Made by a program: the position numbers and the translations under genes
Shown: positions 1 to 10,835 of the stretch, in pieces
Layout: each line of letters begins with the position of its first letter
Numbering within the stretch: position 1 is the first letter of the stretch
From: Incurvaria masculella
Lineage: Eukaryota > Arthropoda > Insecta > Lepidoptera > Incurvariidae
Assembly: GCA_946894095.1 (NCBI GenBank)
Contig: OX335663.1
Span: 744,001 to 808,000 of the forward strand
Direction of reading: 5' to 3'
Length of the DNA stretch: 64,000 nucleotides
Notes under the pieces: model-generated
What the model was told of the DNA's origin: nothing
Databases searched by the model: none
Seen by the model: the letters and a program-made list of their open reading frames with translations, nothing else

Positions 1-3000
1 AGTCGCCCTGCCCGTGTGGTTCTAGCTGACGTCGGTGCTTGTGTGCTCGCCTCGCGGTCCCGCGTTTTCGTCATGGTTTGTACCGGCAGGGTGTCAACTC
101 TCGATTGCGGTGTCTCCTCGTGGTCGGGACTTGTCCGTTGGAGGGCTGGGTAGGGGGGTCGCCTTTCTGGCTCGACGGTGTCTTCGTTGAGTAGGTACGC
201 TGGTTTTAATCGATCTATTGTCACTCGCGTATTCCTGTTCGGTAGCTCAATGTCGAAATATTTGTCTTGCCTCTTCAATACCCTGTACGGACCTTGGTAG
301 GGAGCCGTGAGGGAACGCTTTATTTCGTTTCTGATGAACACGTGCGAGCACGTACGCAGGTCGCTGTGAACGAACGTTTTCCTTTCACCGTGGGCCGTTC
401 TGGGAGATGGGTTCAGCGATTCGAGTGTGGTGGTTAGGCGTTGTACATAGTCGGCGTCTAAACTTTGTGGCCTGCTCGGTACAAAAAAATCTCCTGGCAG
501 CCTCAGGGACGCTCCGTAGGTCATTTGTGCTGGACTAAACCCGATATCCTCTTTAACGGCCGATCTCAATCCCAGCAAAATTAGTGGCAATTCGCGGGCC
601 CACTCGGCGCTCGTGCATTTTGCCATTAAGGCTGCTTTTATGCCCCGATGGACTCGCTCGATTTGGCCATTGCATGCCGGGTGCCAGCTGACCGTTCGAG
701 TTTTTTCGATTCCAAATTTATTTGTCAGCTGACGAAATAACTGCGACTCGAACTGGGTACCTTGATCCGTAGTAATCTTCTCCGGACATCCAAATCTACT
801 AATCCAGTGATCAACCGTTGCTCTCGCGATGGTTTCCGCCGTAATGTCGCGTATCGGTACTGCTTCAATCCACTTGGTTGTTCTGCAGATGTATGTGACG
901 CAGTATCTTTTATCTTCACAGGGCGGAAAAGGGCCAATAATGTCGATGTGTAGATGACTGAATCGTCCAACACTCGCGAATTCACCTAGCGGCGCGACCG
1001 TATGTCGCTGTACTTTGGATCTCTGACAAGATACGCATGCCTTGCTCCATTTATTTACCTCACTATTAATGGACTTCCAAAAATATCTGTCTGTCATCAG
1101 TTTTCTTGTGGCCCGTACACCTGGGTGACTTACCCCGTGTACTGCTGTGAAAGCTTTGTAACGGTGTTTCTCGGTCAGGTATGGGCGTGCGTTCCCCTTT
1201 GACATCTCACAGTATACCGGTTTGCCAACATTGGGCAACATGATCAGTTTGAAACAAAGATTATCTTTTTTCATTAGTTCCATTAATTCTAGGTCTCTTT
1301 CCTGGTCGCTTGCTAATTCATTGTAATCTATGGTCGTCGGGGTATAAATTTCAGCTATTCTCGATAGTGCGTCTGCGACTACATTTTCTGATCCGCTAAT
1401 ATGTCTGATATCCGTGCAAAATTCGCTTATAAAACTTAAGTGTCTTATTCGTCTCGGGGTGTCACATCTGCTGGCCACGTTCTTACTGAGTGCGTGTGTC
1501 AGCGGCTTGTGATCTGTGTACACAATGACGTCTCTCCCTTCTATAAAATATCTGAAATGTTTTACTGCTAAATAAATTGCCGCCAATTCTCTGTCGTATG
1601 CACTATATTTCTTTTGCGCATCGCTGAACTTGGTTGAAAAAAAACCTAGCGGTCTCCATGTATTGCTGACTCGTTGTTGCAAAACAGCGCCCGCAGAGTA
1701 TTCGGACGCGTCAGCAAATATACCTAAAGGGGTGTCGGGTAACGGGTGCGATAACGTGAGCGCGCTCTTTAGGCTGCGTTTACATTCTTCGAATGCGGTT
1801 TCCGATTGTTGTGTCCATTGTATTTCGGTTTTATCTCTTTTTTTTGTATTGTGCAAGTACTTATGCAGTTCTGCTTGGGCACCGGCTGCGTTTGGAATGT
1901 GGCTTCTATAAAAATTTAACATTCCCAAAAACCTTCTTAATTCCTCGATATTACTCGGTTTTGGAAAATCCTCGATTGCCTTAACTTTTCCCTCCAAGGG
2001 CTTAACTCCATCCTGGGTAACGTGAAAACCCAAAAAATCTATTTCCGATTTCCCAAAACTGCATTTACTCAGATTGATTGCTATGCCGAACTCATTGAAG
2101 CGTTGAAAAACCTTTTCTAGGTGCAATCTGTGTTCTTCAATAGTCGAGCTTGCTATGATTACGTCATCAATGTATGTAAACAGAAAATCGAATCCTTGCA
2201 GGACGCTATGATCCATAAACCTCTGGAACGACTGGGCCGCGTTTCTAAGCCCGAAAGTCATTCGCGTGAACTCATAAAGACCAAACGGAGTCGCGATGGC
2301 TGTCTTCTCAATATCACCTGGGGCCACCGGTATGCAATGATAGGCTCTCGTGATGTCAATCTTAGAAAAATATCGTTTGCCTGCTAAAAGATACTGAAAT
2401 TCTCCAAGTCTAGGAATCTGATACCGGTCTGGTTTTGTAACTGCATTGAGTGCTCGGTAGTCCCCGCACGGACGGATATCACCATTAGATTTTGGGACAC
2501 AATGTAGAGGAGATGACCACGGAGATTTGGATGGTCTGCATATTCCCATTTCCATCATGAGTTCAAATTCTCTCTTAACTTTAATGTACCTGTCTGGGGC
2601 CAAAGGTCTAGCCCGTGCGAACACTGGTGCTCCTACCGTCTCGATGTGGTGCACGACGCCATGTTGCGGGGTTTCCTTGAAAGATGCTGGTTTCGTGATG
2701 TCCGGATACTTTTCCAAAAGATCACGAAACGCGTGCTGCTCCCCAATCGACGTCAGCGAACACACTTGCAAATTTGTAACCGTACATATTGTGTCTAAAC
2801 TTGTCACCTTGTCTATTAGTCTTTTACCACTTAAATCCACTAGTAACTTATAATGTTTTAACAAATCTGCCCCAATTATGGCTTGCGCAATGTCTGCGAT
2901 TACGAATATCCACTTATAAGGTCTACGCAAATTTAAATTAAGCACCATGGTTTTCACTCCGTACGTCTCTATTACGCTACCGTTTGCCGCGTATAACTTA

Positions 3001-3179
3001 TAATCACTAGTAGTCCTATCTCTCGGTGCTAGGATTGACTTTGGTAACACCGACACGTTGGCCCCGGTATCTATTAGGTATTGTATACCGCTGTCGCGAT
3101 CGTAGACGCTAAGGCGGTTATTATCGACTGTCGTGTGCACATCCGCCGCGGTGCACACTAGTTGCCGTTTCCCTGATTT
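1..3179 (-). CDS. pol: Ty3/gypsy retrotransposon pol polyprotein, incomplete at window edge
   Basis: Reading right to left, the frame opens after a stop at 3180-3182 and shows no stop down to position 1, so at least 1,059 codons are open and the 3' end lies outside the window. Domains in order are an aspartic protease (LIDTGA, about 3065-3082), reverse transcriptase with the YIDD catalytic box at 2163-2174, RNase H (TDHKPLTHAL, near 1490-1520), and integrase. The integrase has an HHCC zinc region (about 1020-1170), the first catalytic Asp in HIDIIGPF near 940, TDQGTQFE near 750, and a final catalytic Glu in NGQIERVHRG near 680. The order PR-RT-RH-IN places it in Ty3/gypsy. The frame is -1 relative to gag. 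Integrity implies a fairly recent insertion. CsRn1-type affinity is inferred from the Trp-tRNA-like primer site only. Confidence 0.9.
3133..3173 (-). promoter_or_regulatory. -1 programmed ribosomal frameshift signal, gag to pol
   Basis: On the minus strand the canonical slippery heptamer GGGAAAC (3167-3173) is in the correct gag phase, G_GGA_AAC. An 8-nt spacer (3159-3166) carries all but the last base of the gag stop. A perfect 8-bp stem follows, GTGTGCAC (3151-3158) with GTGCACAC (3133-3140), around a 10-nt loop. The pol frame is closed upstream by a stop at 3180-3182 and gag ends at 3158-3160, so the shift must happen in this short window. Confidence 0.85.
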
Positions 3180-4021
3180 TTATAGTTGCATGGCTGCTCG
3201 CATCTGCTTGCTTTGTCTCCGAATCGAAAATGATAAAAACACAGCCAGTCTGCATTTTCCGGTGTCCGGCGGCCGTTCCGAGAAGCCGACCTACCGCGTT
3301 GATACCGCCCGCTAGCCCTGCTCGGCTGGCGGCGGCTCATTCGTGCTATTTGATTTCGCAAATCGGCAATTTCGCCCGCCAGCGCGTCGACACTCGAAAC
3401 TGGGTCATGTCGTTGACTTCCGTCCGATGGCGCGGATACCGTGTTGACGTGGCTTCTGCCCATATGTTCGAGCATTTTATCGGCCATGATGGCTAGATCG
3501 TTCAATTCCGTCTCCTTAGATACCGCTAGCACCGCCCGCGCTGATGGTGGCAGGTGGCCCATCCACAATATTTTTAAGGCGTCGTCGGGTACATTTTGTG
3601 ACGCGAGTTCCCTCATTTTCCGCAGTAACTGTGAGGGACGTTGATCTCCTAGCTCTAGTCCGCTGAGCAGCCTATGAAACTGCTGCGTGGTGGACTCCTC
3701 GTAGACTGAGATTAGCCTCTCCTTCAGAGCCTCGTACTTGCCGTCATCTGGTGGGCTGATCACGATGTCACTCACTTGTTTGACGTCCTCTCGCTGCAGA
3801 ACCCCTATGACTAGGTCATACTTCTGCTTGTCTCCTAGCTTGTGCGCTGCTACCACTGACTCGTATTGTGCGAACCATAGACGCGTGTCCTCGCGCCAAA
3901 AGGTTGGGATTCTTGCCTGCAAGGACAGGCTGGCAATAGCCGTGACTGGAGCTTCCGGCGCCGGACCTTGATTCATCTGCTGCTGCGGCGCTTGATACAT
4001 CCTTTCTGTTTTACTGTTCAC
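3158..4021 (-). CDS. gag: Ty3/gypsy retrotransposon gag, 287 residues
   Basis: An intact frame of 287 codons lies between the LTR and pol. The N-terminal half (about residues 38-150) has the aromatic-rich helical pattern of the capsid-like domain of insect gypsy elements (PTFWREDTRLWFAQYESVV). A basic Arg/Ser-rich stretch follows (about 225-255). The end carries a cysteine/histidine cluster (CFYHFRFGDKASRCEQPC) that looks like a single variant zinc knuckle. The product should form the particle shell and package element RNA. The last codons overlap pol, and the stop at 3158-3160 lies inside the frameshift signal. The start is the first Met, 32 bases after the primer-binding site. Confidence 0.88.
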   Translation of the reverse strand: MNSKTERMYQAPQQQMNQGPAPEAPVTAIASLSLQARIPTFWREDTRLWFAQYESVVAAHKLGDKQKYDLVIGVLQREDVKQVSDIVISPPDDGKYEALKERLISVYEESTTQQFHRLLSGLELGDQRPSQLLRKMRELASQNVPDDALKILWMGHLPPSARAVLAVSKETELNDLAIMADKMLEHMGRSHVNTVSAPSDGSQRHDPVSSVDALAGEIADLRNQIARMSRRQPSRASGRYQRGRSASRNGRRTPENADWLCFYHFRFGDKASRCEQPCNYKNQGNGN

Positions 4022-4052
4022 TTCTTCTTCACTTTCAGTTTACGTGTTCCAA

Positions 4053-4063
4053 CGGGGTCACCA
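4053..4063 (-). other. Retrotransposon primer-binding site, Trp-tRNA-like
   Basis: The minus strand reads TGGTGACCCCG directly downstream of the inferred LTR. This is complementary to the 3' end of animal tRNA-Trp including CCA. The match stops after 11 bases, so the primer assignment is likely rather than certain. Confidence 0.6.
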
Positions 4064-4065
4064 GT

Positions 4066-4276
4066 TGTGTGGTAATGTTATGCCTCTATGCGATAGGGTT
4101 ATACGGGGATGCAACGGAAACTCGTTTATACGATTTGACTATATATTGATACATTTAGATTGTGCAACGAGGTGGAATGCATGTGCGCGGCGCGGCTGCC
4201 TCGGACCCACTGCCGCGGCGCTGAGGCGGCGGCGCGGGGTAGGAAATGTCGCGTCGGCAGGTTGCTGACCGCCACA
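4066..4276 (-). repeat. 5' LTR of the Ty3/gypsy element (about 211 bp)
   Basis: The segment between the primer-binding site and the foldback starts with TGTGGCGGTC and ends with ACCACACA on the minus strand, the usual TG...CA limits. A TATA-rich stretch lies near 4139-4152. The partner LTR is outside the window, so the ends are inferred and no target duplication can be checked. Confidence 0.55.
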
Positions 4277-4978
4277 AGTTAATAATATATTATAAAGAAA
4301 AAACGTTTTTGGAGCAGCAGAAAAGTTTTATTATTTGCGAAACGTGACTAATGGCGCCATCTGTTAGTAACGTGTAGTACTTTTTTGTCTCAGATAGAGT
4401 CAAACCTATCTACAAGAAAGAGATAGAAATATGACGCCTAGCGGTTTCGTAACTTAAACTTTAGTGTTGCTTTAACCGCTCAGCGACTTGTGCACGTTTT
4501 AATCTGTGACAGTTGTTATTATTAATGGCGCCGTACGGTGATCGATGTTTTAACCCATTTCACGGAGGAGATTCAGTCAAAAGTCGTTTCCTGCAGGAGG
4601 CACATACGTAAAGATCTTGTGAAAAACTCCACTTTTGAGCTAAACATTTAGATATTTTCCTTAAATTTTTAAATTTTCGATGAAGTAACAAGTGAAATGC
4701 GTTAAAACATCGATCACCGTACGGCGCCATTAATAATAACAACTGTCACAGATTAAAACGTGCACAAGTCGCTGAGCGGTTAAAGCAACACTAAAGTTTA
4801 AGTTACGAAACCGCTAGGCGTCATATTTCTATCTCTTTCTTGTAGATAGGTTTGACTCTATCCGAGACAAAAAAGTACTACACGTTACCAACAGAAGGCG
4901 CCATTAGTCACGTTTCGCAAATAATAAAACTTTTCTACTGCTCCAAAAACGTTTTTTCTTTATAATATATTATTAACT
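4277..4978. mobile_element. Foldback (long inverted repeat) element, about 0.7 kb
   Basis: Two arms of about 280 bp (4277-4556 and 4700-4978) are near-perfect reverse complements around a 145-bp centre. Both include the marks GGCGCCGTACGGTGATCGAT and ACCGCTAGGCGTCATATTTC. Differences are few single bases or small indels, for example near 4365 and 4891. No coding frame is credible. The left arm stops exactly where the LTR begins, so the LTR element may have inserted into the arm and the rest of the left arm may lie beyond the window. Confidence 0.8.
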
Positions 4979-5786
4979 TATATTTGTATTATGTAGTTAT
5001 ATTTATATTATATTATATTAATAAAAATTATTTCATATCATTAAATGAGGTTAAATATACGCTAAAACGATATAAAATATTAATAAAGTTGCAATATCGC
5101 GCAAACTGCTCAACCTTGCAAGCGCTACATATGACGCCCCTTGCGACGCGGGTGTATATTATTCAACGTATCTCGTAAACTAATAGAGATCCCATTTTAA
5201 ATTTTCTATTGTACTTTCATTATCATTTAAGCTATATTTTGAAAGAAAAAAAAATTTAAAAAAATTGGTCGAAGTGACTGTAATTCTGGTTTGAAAAGTT
5301 TACTTCCGGTTTTGGCCATTATTTTTTTTTAATTTTTAAATTTTTTTTTTACTGTCAAAAAGAACAGTATATTTTTAATATGTATCGCTATGTAAAATAT
5401 TTTATAGTAGATTTGTTATATACGAAAAATTACTTTCGAAAAATTGTAGTACCAATCAACGACAATTCTTTTGAAACCTATAACTTGGTAAATATACACT
5501 ATACAAAAAAAAAAAATTTCGTACACATTCATACCTACTAGAAGTACAAATGGGCCGAATGTGGTCGATTTTCAGAACCTCACTTTTTTTTCCCTGTCCG
5601 CTTCACGTGAAATGTCCCGTATATAACATATAATAATAATAATATACCAAGACCATCCCAGGCATAAAATACCAGGACCATCCCTTTATGAGCACGCCTA
5701 CTGGATTGGAAAACAAATACAAATTTTCATATTTCTATTCAAAGCGATGGTACCAACCCGGGCAGACTTAACCCTATCACCTGAGT
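4979..5786. other. AT-rich intergenic stretch
   Basis: Long A and T runs and no supported gene. A short tail fragment resembling the SINE family (CCAGGACCATCCC, and TACCAACCCGGGCAGACTTA near 5751) shows at 5670-5790. Confidence 0.5.
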
Positions 5787-6022
5787 AGTACCAAAAAATC
5801 ATGTCTTTTGTAGTGGGTCCCCCTTTAATTTTTATTATTTTTTGATGTTACCTATTTGTTGTTATAGCGGCAAAATAAATACACACGATGTGAACATTTC
5901 AGCTGCCTACCTATTACGGTTCATGAGATGCAGCCCTGTGACAGACGGACGGACGGACGGACGGACAGAGGAGGCTTAGTAATAGGGTTCCGTTTTCACC
6001 CTTTGGGTACGGAACCTTAAAA
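5787..6022 (+). repeat. GGTTCCGTACC/GGAC repeat family, copy 1 (5' truncated)
   Basis: It shares with other copies the blocks TTGTTATAGCGGCAAAATAA, TACCTATTACGGTTCATGAG, a short GACG microsatellite, and the end GGGTACGGAACC. The first 50 bp of the family are missing. Confidence 0.8.
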
Positions 6023-7074
6023 ATAACCTGGTAAGAAGCTTTGCTAAGAATTTAAACATAAATAATAGAGCAAATAAATTAATATATGTATTCTATATAT
6101 CTTTATAAAAGCTATAATTGTGAGATCCGCCTGTGTGTCTCGAGTGCGACGAATATTATAAAGGTAGTTGTGTGATATTATCCATCCATATCAAGATGAA
6201 TAAAAAAAAACACAAAAAATGGCTGAATAATTGCTTTTCATCAGAATTGAACCTAAGGTGCCTTTGAAATGCGCAACTGAAATGTATTATGTGTCATTAA
6301 CACTCTGAGTAGATACAGTTAGCCAAGCACGACGACCAATCCTTTTAGTAAGAAAGGAAACTTGTTTTGAATGTCTCACGTAACACATTGTGGTATGTAC
6401 ATAACGAGTGCAGTGGCATGTGTGAGTCATCTCTCTGTGCAAGCACCCCAGTCATGTGACCAGACTATGTGTTACAATGACTAATTATGTCAATATAGAT
6501 AGTATCTGGCAGATTGTATTAGTAATGAACCCGTTAAAAACACCAGCCTTTGATTGATTTAGTTGAAGATGAGAGATGAATAAATGTTTTAAAATAAAAT
6601 ATTGTTGTTTTCCTTTTAAAACATGGACTTTGGGGTATTTGGGCGCTCAGGAAAGAAAAACATTTGAATATAGCTGTATTAGAGGGATTAACCCTTTGGA
6701 ATAAATAGGAACTGCCTTACTTATGAACATTTAAACCATCGCTATTAATTCGGTATTTCTAGCTGTCAAAAAACTACTAATAAAGGCGGTATTAGGTTAG
6801 GTTGCAATAAGATAGCGACAAAAATGCATCAACTGATTTGTAGTTCGGACAATAAGTGAATCGAGTGATGCAGGTGAAGTATTCTATGCAGTAGGTTTGC
6901 GGTAGGGCCTACGTAGCGGGGGGAACAAGGCGGTGGTCACGGTAGCTGCTGATTAGAGCGCACTTCGTATGAAGGCTAGGAGCGGAGTTTTCATTACTCC
7001 TTCTCTATTCCGAGAGTATTAGCACAGCATATATATAGCAGTAGCTAAACTCAGGCGATTTTTGAGATAAATAC
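6023..7074. other. Intergenic stretch without supported gene
   Basis: AT-rich to about 6860. A GC-richer patch at 6880-6990 lies downstream of the minus-strand exon-like block, but I could not assign a frame to it with confidence. Confidence 0.4.
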
Positions 7075-7254
7075 CTTCCCTCCATCGAGTGCTGGGGTTG
7101 TCACTTAAATATTGGCAGAGAACTACTGGTTCTGTTATTTTTAAAAAGATGATCTCGAAGGACCATTCGCCTGATATAACTGTCTCGATTGTGGAGTGGA
7201 ATAAGAAATGTATTTTAGTAAAAAACGTAATGTTTACAGGCAAAGGATTCTGCT
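7075..7254 (-). CDS. Exon-like block C of an unrecognised minus-strand gene
   Basis: On the minus strand an acceptor (ATTAACAG) precedes 180 nt of open frame, followed by the donor GAAG|GTATTT. The deduced residues include LPVNITFFTKIHFLFHSTIE, SGEWSFE and EPVVLCQYLSDNPSTRW, with one possible N-glycosylation site (NIT). The composition looks like a folded ectodomain rather than a transposon. The block begins with two bases of a codon, which exactly completes the single base left by block B. I do not recognise the family. Downstream exons were not found. Confidence 0.42.
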
Positions 7255-7288
7255 CTGTTAATACATGTAAACCCATAAAGTTCTACTC

Positions 7289-7838
7289 TTAAGGTGGCCC
7301 AACCTGGCGGGACGAACTCATTCGCGGGCACGGTACAAAACCGTGCTGTTGCGCTCTGGGACCTTCTCTGTTTAAAAAAAAAAGACAGGATCCGCGATGA
7401 GGAAGATGCAACATGTCCACAAAAAAGACAATGTGCATAGTGTATGATTTGATAAGATTTACGAAAATTTTAATTACAAAACGACTTATAGCTAAAAGTA
7501 AACCACGACCGCTTTAGTCAAAAATCTAACAAAAACCAAATAGATTATAAATCTTGATTAAATAAGCTATGTCTGATGCTTATGCTTTTTAAGGTGTTCT
7601 TACTTTATCATTGCGTCATCCACCTCTACAGTTATTGTATAAAACGCGCGAAAAATTCGAACTTTCGGACCTTATAACTTAGAAACAAAACACAATTTTA
7701 CAATGCCAACGGTCATCAGACATCTAGTTCGATCAAATAAAGCTATTTTGAGCAAAACTTGGGATCGCTGACAAGAAATATGGGCGTGATCTTCTTTCCC
7801 CGTTTGTATGGGGAGTTGAGCGGGATGGGCCACCTTAA
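7289..7838 (+). mobile_element. 550-bp TTAA MITE, copy 1
   Basis: Bounded by TTAA, with terminal inverted repeats GGTGGCCCAACC...GATGGGCCACC. The length is exactly 550 bp including both TTAA. No coding capacity. It sits 35 bp from exon-like block C. Confidence 0.92.
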
Positions 7839-7931
7839 AGCTATATGCTAAATCTATGTTGAGTTAGGTTATGCTATGATATCAAGATAATGAAATGTTA
7901 TGTTGTACACAAAAACAATTGTATAACTTAC

Positions 7932-8067
7932 CGTTGCAGACGGTATGGGTCTCGTTGTAATCGATCCTCCATCGAACCGGCCACAGGGAGGAGAGGACGA
8001 CCTCTTTCGACGCATCGTTGAAGACCTGCGCCGTTGGCTGCAGCGCGCAGCCCTCGCAGCCTTCATA
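7932..8067 (-). CDS. Exon-like block B of an unrecognised minus-strand gene
   Basis: On the minus strand an acceptor (TTATTATAG) is followed by 136 nt of open frame and a strong donor, AACG|GTAAGT. The deduced residues YEGCEGCALQPTAQVFNDAS, then SLWPVRWRIDYNETHTVCN, contain three cysteines and an N-glycosylation site (NET), as in a secreted or luminal domain. It starts in phase 0, matching the end of block A, and ends in phase 1, matching block C. It is GC-rich in AT-rich surroundings. Family unknown to me. Confidence 0.48.
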
Positions 8068-8379
8068 CTATAATAATGCGCAATTTGCCGTTAACTGTGT
8101 CCACAATTTATTTATTTTGGATTCAAACAACATAAAAATTATCAAATAAATAAAATAAATCAAGCTTAGAACTGTAGATTCGATTTTTTTTTATTAAATA
8201 ACAATAATCATTGTTTTCTTATTATTATTATTTTTACACGGACAGTTCAGCACATCAATCAACAAATTTTAGATCAAACAAAACTAAAAAAGATGTGCAT
8301 CAGGTACCAATACAAACAAAACATGAATTAACTAAGTAACAAAAGTAAGGAAAAAATCTATTTAATAAAAAAGTTATAT

Positions 8380-8655
8380 GTTTACAGTAAAAACAATAAA
8401 ATGTCTGCCTAGTCAACTCCCGCCTCTAGGGGTTCAAATCCCCGCTCCATGCACTACTGTCTTTCTCTTTCTGAGTTGGATTAGTGAATTTCATCAGAAA
8501 TACGAGCAATTCCATGGTTTGGAATCCATGCGAAACTGTATGTCCCCTTCCCTTACTATGGAGCCCATTGAATGAAATGAAGGGTTGGTTCCATCGCGTT
8601 GCATGAAATGATGATCGAATCAGCGATGATAAATCGCCCGTGTTTTCCATCTAGT
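8380..8655 (+). mobile_element. SINE, tRNA-headed copy
   Basis: A pol III B box (GGTTCAAATCC, 8431-8441) is followed by the family body (TTTCTCTTTCTGAGTT, TTCCATGGTTTGGAATCCAT) and ends in a T run near 8660. The A-box region is eroded. Confidence 0.75.
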
Positions 8656-9803
8656 TCAAAGTTTTTTTTTTCTTCTTTGTTAGTTCTGTACAGATGCCAT
8701 TTGCAGTGTTCACTGCAATAATCATCTCATTTGTATACCTTATGCTGTTTTTTTTTTCCTCATCATAGGCCGAGAGAGACTCCATCTTAACTAAGATAAA
8801 TACAACAAATAAAATATTAAAAACCTGTCAAGTGTGAATCAGTTCTTGTGATGAAGGTCCCATGGTGGAAACTGGTTCAACATTGCCCGAAGATAATTTT
8901 GTAATTTCATACAAAAATTGTGCTTTAGAAATCTAGGTTTTTCTCAAAAAGTTAGGAATAGGATAGAATAAACGTTTTTTTCCTCATGAATACAATTATA
9001 ACTCTGTATACAGTACTCGTAACTTAGAATTCAGAGGAAAAGGGAGCCAACTCAGCTAACAACGACTCCCTCGCAATGAGAGCGCTGCGACGCTCGTCTT
9101 CTGATGGTCGTCACAAACTTAAGTCACACACACATGACGTCTTGAGCAAAAGTAATTAGTTGCTGCACAAATACATGAGTGCACCAACATTAGTTATTTT
9201 TTTTCAGAATATTCAAGCAACTTTTGCCGATGACACATTTATTGTTCCATATTTAGGTCTGTGTATCATGGAAGTGAATAAATTACAGGAGAACGGATGG
9301 AACTAAAAAAGTGACACCACAATTGTGCCGCGGGAGGCGCGACGGCCGGATACGGCTCTCGGTGAATACGTAACGACCAATAATGATGTAACGACCATCT
9401 GGTTTATTGAAAAATAGTTCTTATCTTAATAAATTTACCTACAAATTTGGTACACTTAAAATTGTTTTTTTCTCCATTATCATCAGTACGTTACAAATGT
9501 GTACGGCCATATAATGTTGTCAGTCGCGTGGCGTCATTTTTAGCACACTCGTTGCATGGAAGTTATTTCTCCATACATTTTTCACCTCCATGCTGCGTAT
9601 AGTGTTTCCAACACTATCCCTTTTTTAGCAACTAGCTAGGTGAATTGGTATTTTTTTTGTGCTATTGTCTTCTAGTAAGCTAGTGAAAGTGTTTACGAAC
9701 ACCAGTAAGTGACTAGAACACCGATGGGGTCTTCGCTGTGTCACCCACAAAAATATATGTTACTGTTTATGTTTACATTAGTGGACGGTATATTTGCTTT
9801 TAC
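8656..9803. other. AT-rich stretch, no supported gene
   Basis: Contains short GC-richer patches near 9040-9120 and 9330-9360 without a convincing splice frame. If blocks A and B belong to one gene, this is its intron. Confidence 0.4.
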
Positions 9804-9926
9804 CTGCTTGAGGAAGGTGAGGTTAGTGAGTTCCCGTGGAGAGATGATCTCCAGACAAGCTTGGTCGTAAAACAGCTTGGCGTTGTCGCAGCCACGCGCC
9901 GCGGCACCCAGTTGTGTAAAATGCAT
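9804..9926 (-). CDS. Exon-like block A of an unrecognised minus-strand gene
   Basis: On the minus strand a frame from an ATG at 9926 runs 41 codons to the donor AAGCAG|GTAAAA. The residues include GCDNAKLFYDQACLEIISPR and ELTNLTFLKQ, with two cysteines and one NLT site. It ends in phase 0, which suits block B. An in-frame stop lies just upstream and I see no acceptor between it and the ATG, so the 5' limit is uncertain. The ATG lacks a signal-peptide-like sequence, so the true start may be in another exon. Confidence 0.4.
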
Positions 9927-10285
9927 TTTAATTCACACTTGCAGATCAGACGTATCGAAAACACGAGAGTCCATGCCAGCGAGCTGTGAAACTACGCACA
10001 AATCGGAAAACCGTCGCAATAGAAAATCGAGAGAAAATCGCGAATGACAAAATGATGACAAAAAACAAAAAAACAAATGACAAACGACAGAAGACGTTTG
10101 TTGCCAGCCGTAGAAAGAGAATCGCGACTTCTCCGAACTCTTTGTTGCCAGCACGAAAACAGGTACTCCGTATGTCCATCGTCAATATCTGCATCACCAT
10201 TATTTGTCTTGCCAATATCTGCATTTGAGGGCATTCTATATTCTATGACCATTGGACCTCGACAGCGACGAATCTGTGTTCGACT
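9927..10285. other. Upstream of block A; nothing assigned
   Basis: Overlapping short frames on both strands here look like chance. No transposon ends were recognised. Confidence 0.35.
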
Positions 10286-10835
10286 TTAAGGTGGCCCAAC
10301 CCGGCGGGCCCAACTCATTCGCAGGCACGGTACAAAACCGTGCTGTTGCGCTCTGGGACCTTCTCTGTTTCAAATAATAAGACAGGCTCCGTGATGAGGA
10401 AGATGCAACATGTCCACAAAAAAGACAATGTGCATAGTGTATGATTTGGTAAGATTTACAAAAAAATTAATTTCAAAACGACTTATAGCTAAAAGTAAAT
10501 CACGACCGCTGTAGTCAAAAATCTAACAAAAACCAAATAGATCATAAACCTTGATTAAACAAGCTATGTCTGATGACTAATCTTTTTACGATGTTCTTAC
10601 TTTATCATTGCGTAATCCACCTCCAAAGTTATTGTATAAAACGCGCGAAAAATTCGAACTTTCGGACCTTATAACATAGAAACCAAACACAATTTTACAA
10701 TGACAATGGTCATCAGACATCTAGTTCGATGAAATAAAGCTATTTTGAGCAAAATTTTATATATCTGACAAGAAATATGGGCGTGATCTTCTTTCCCCTT
10801 TTGTATGGGGAGATGAGCGGGTTGGGCCACCTTAA
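10286..10835 (+). mobile_element. 550-bp TTAA MITE, copy 2
   Basis: Same terminal repeats and TTAA limits as copy 1, again exactly 550 bp. It differs from copy 1 by scattered substitutions. Confidence 0.93.

Noticed and set aside
6880..6990. Possible further exon of the unrecognised minus-strand gene
   Set aside because: A frame with an acceptor-like CAGCAG exists but meets a stop after about 20 codons and could be repeat DNA.
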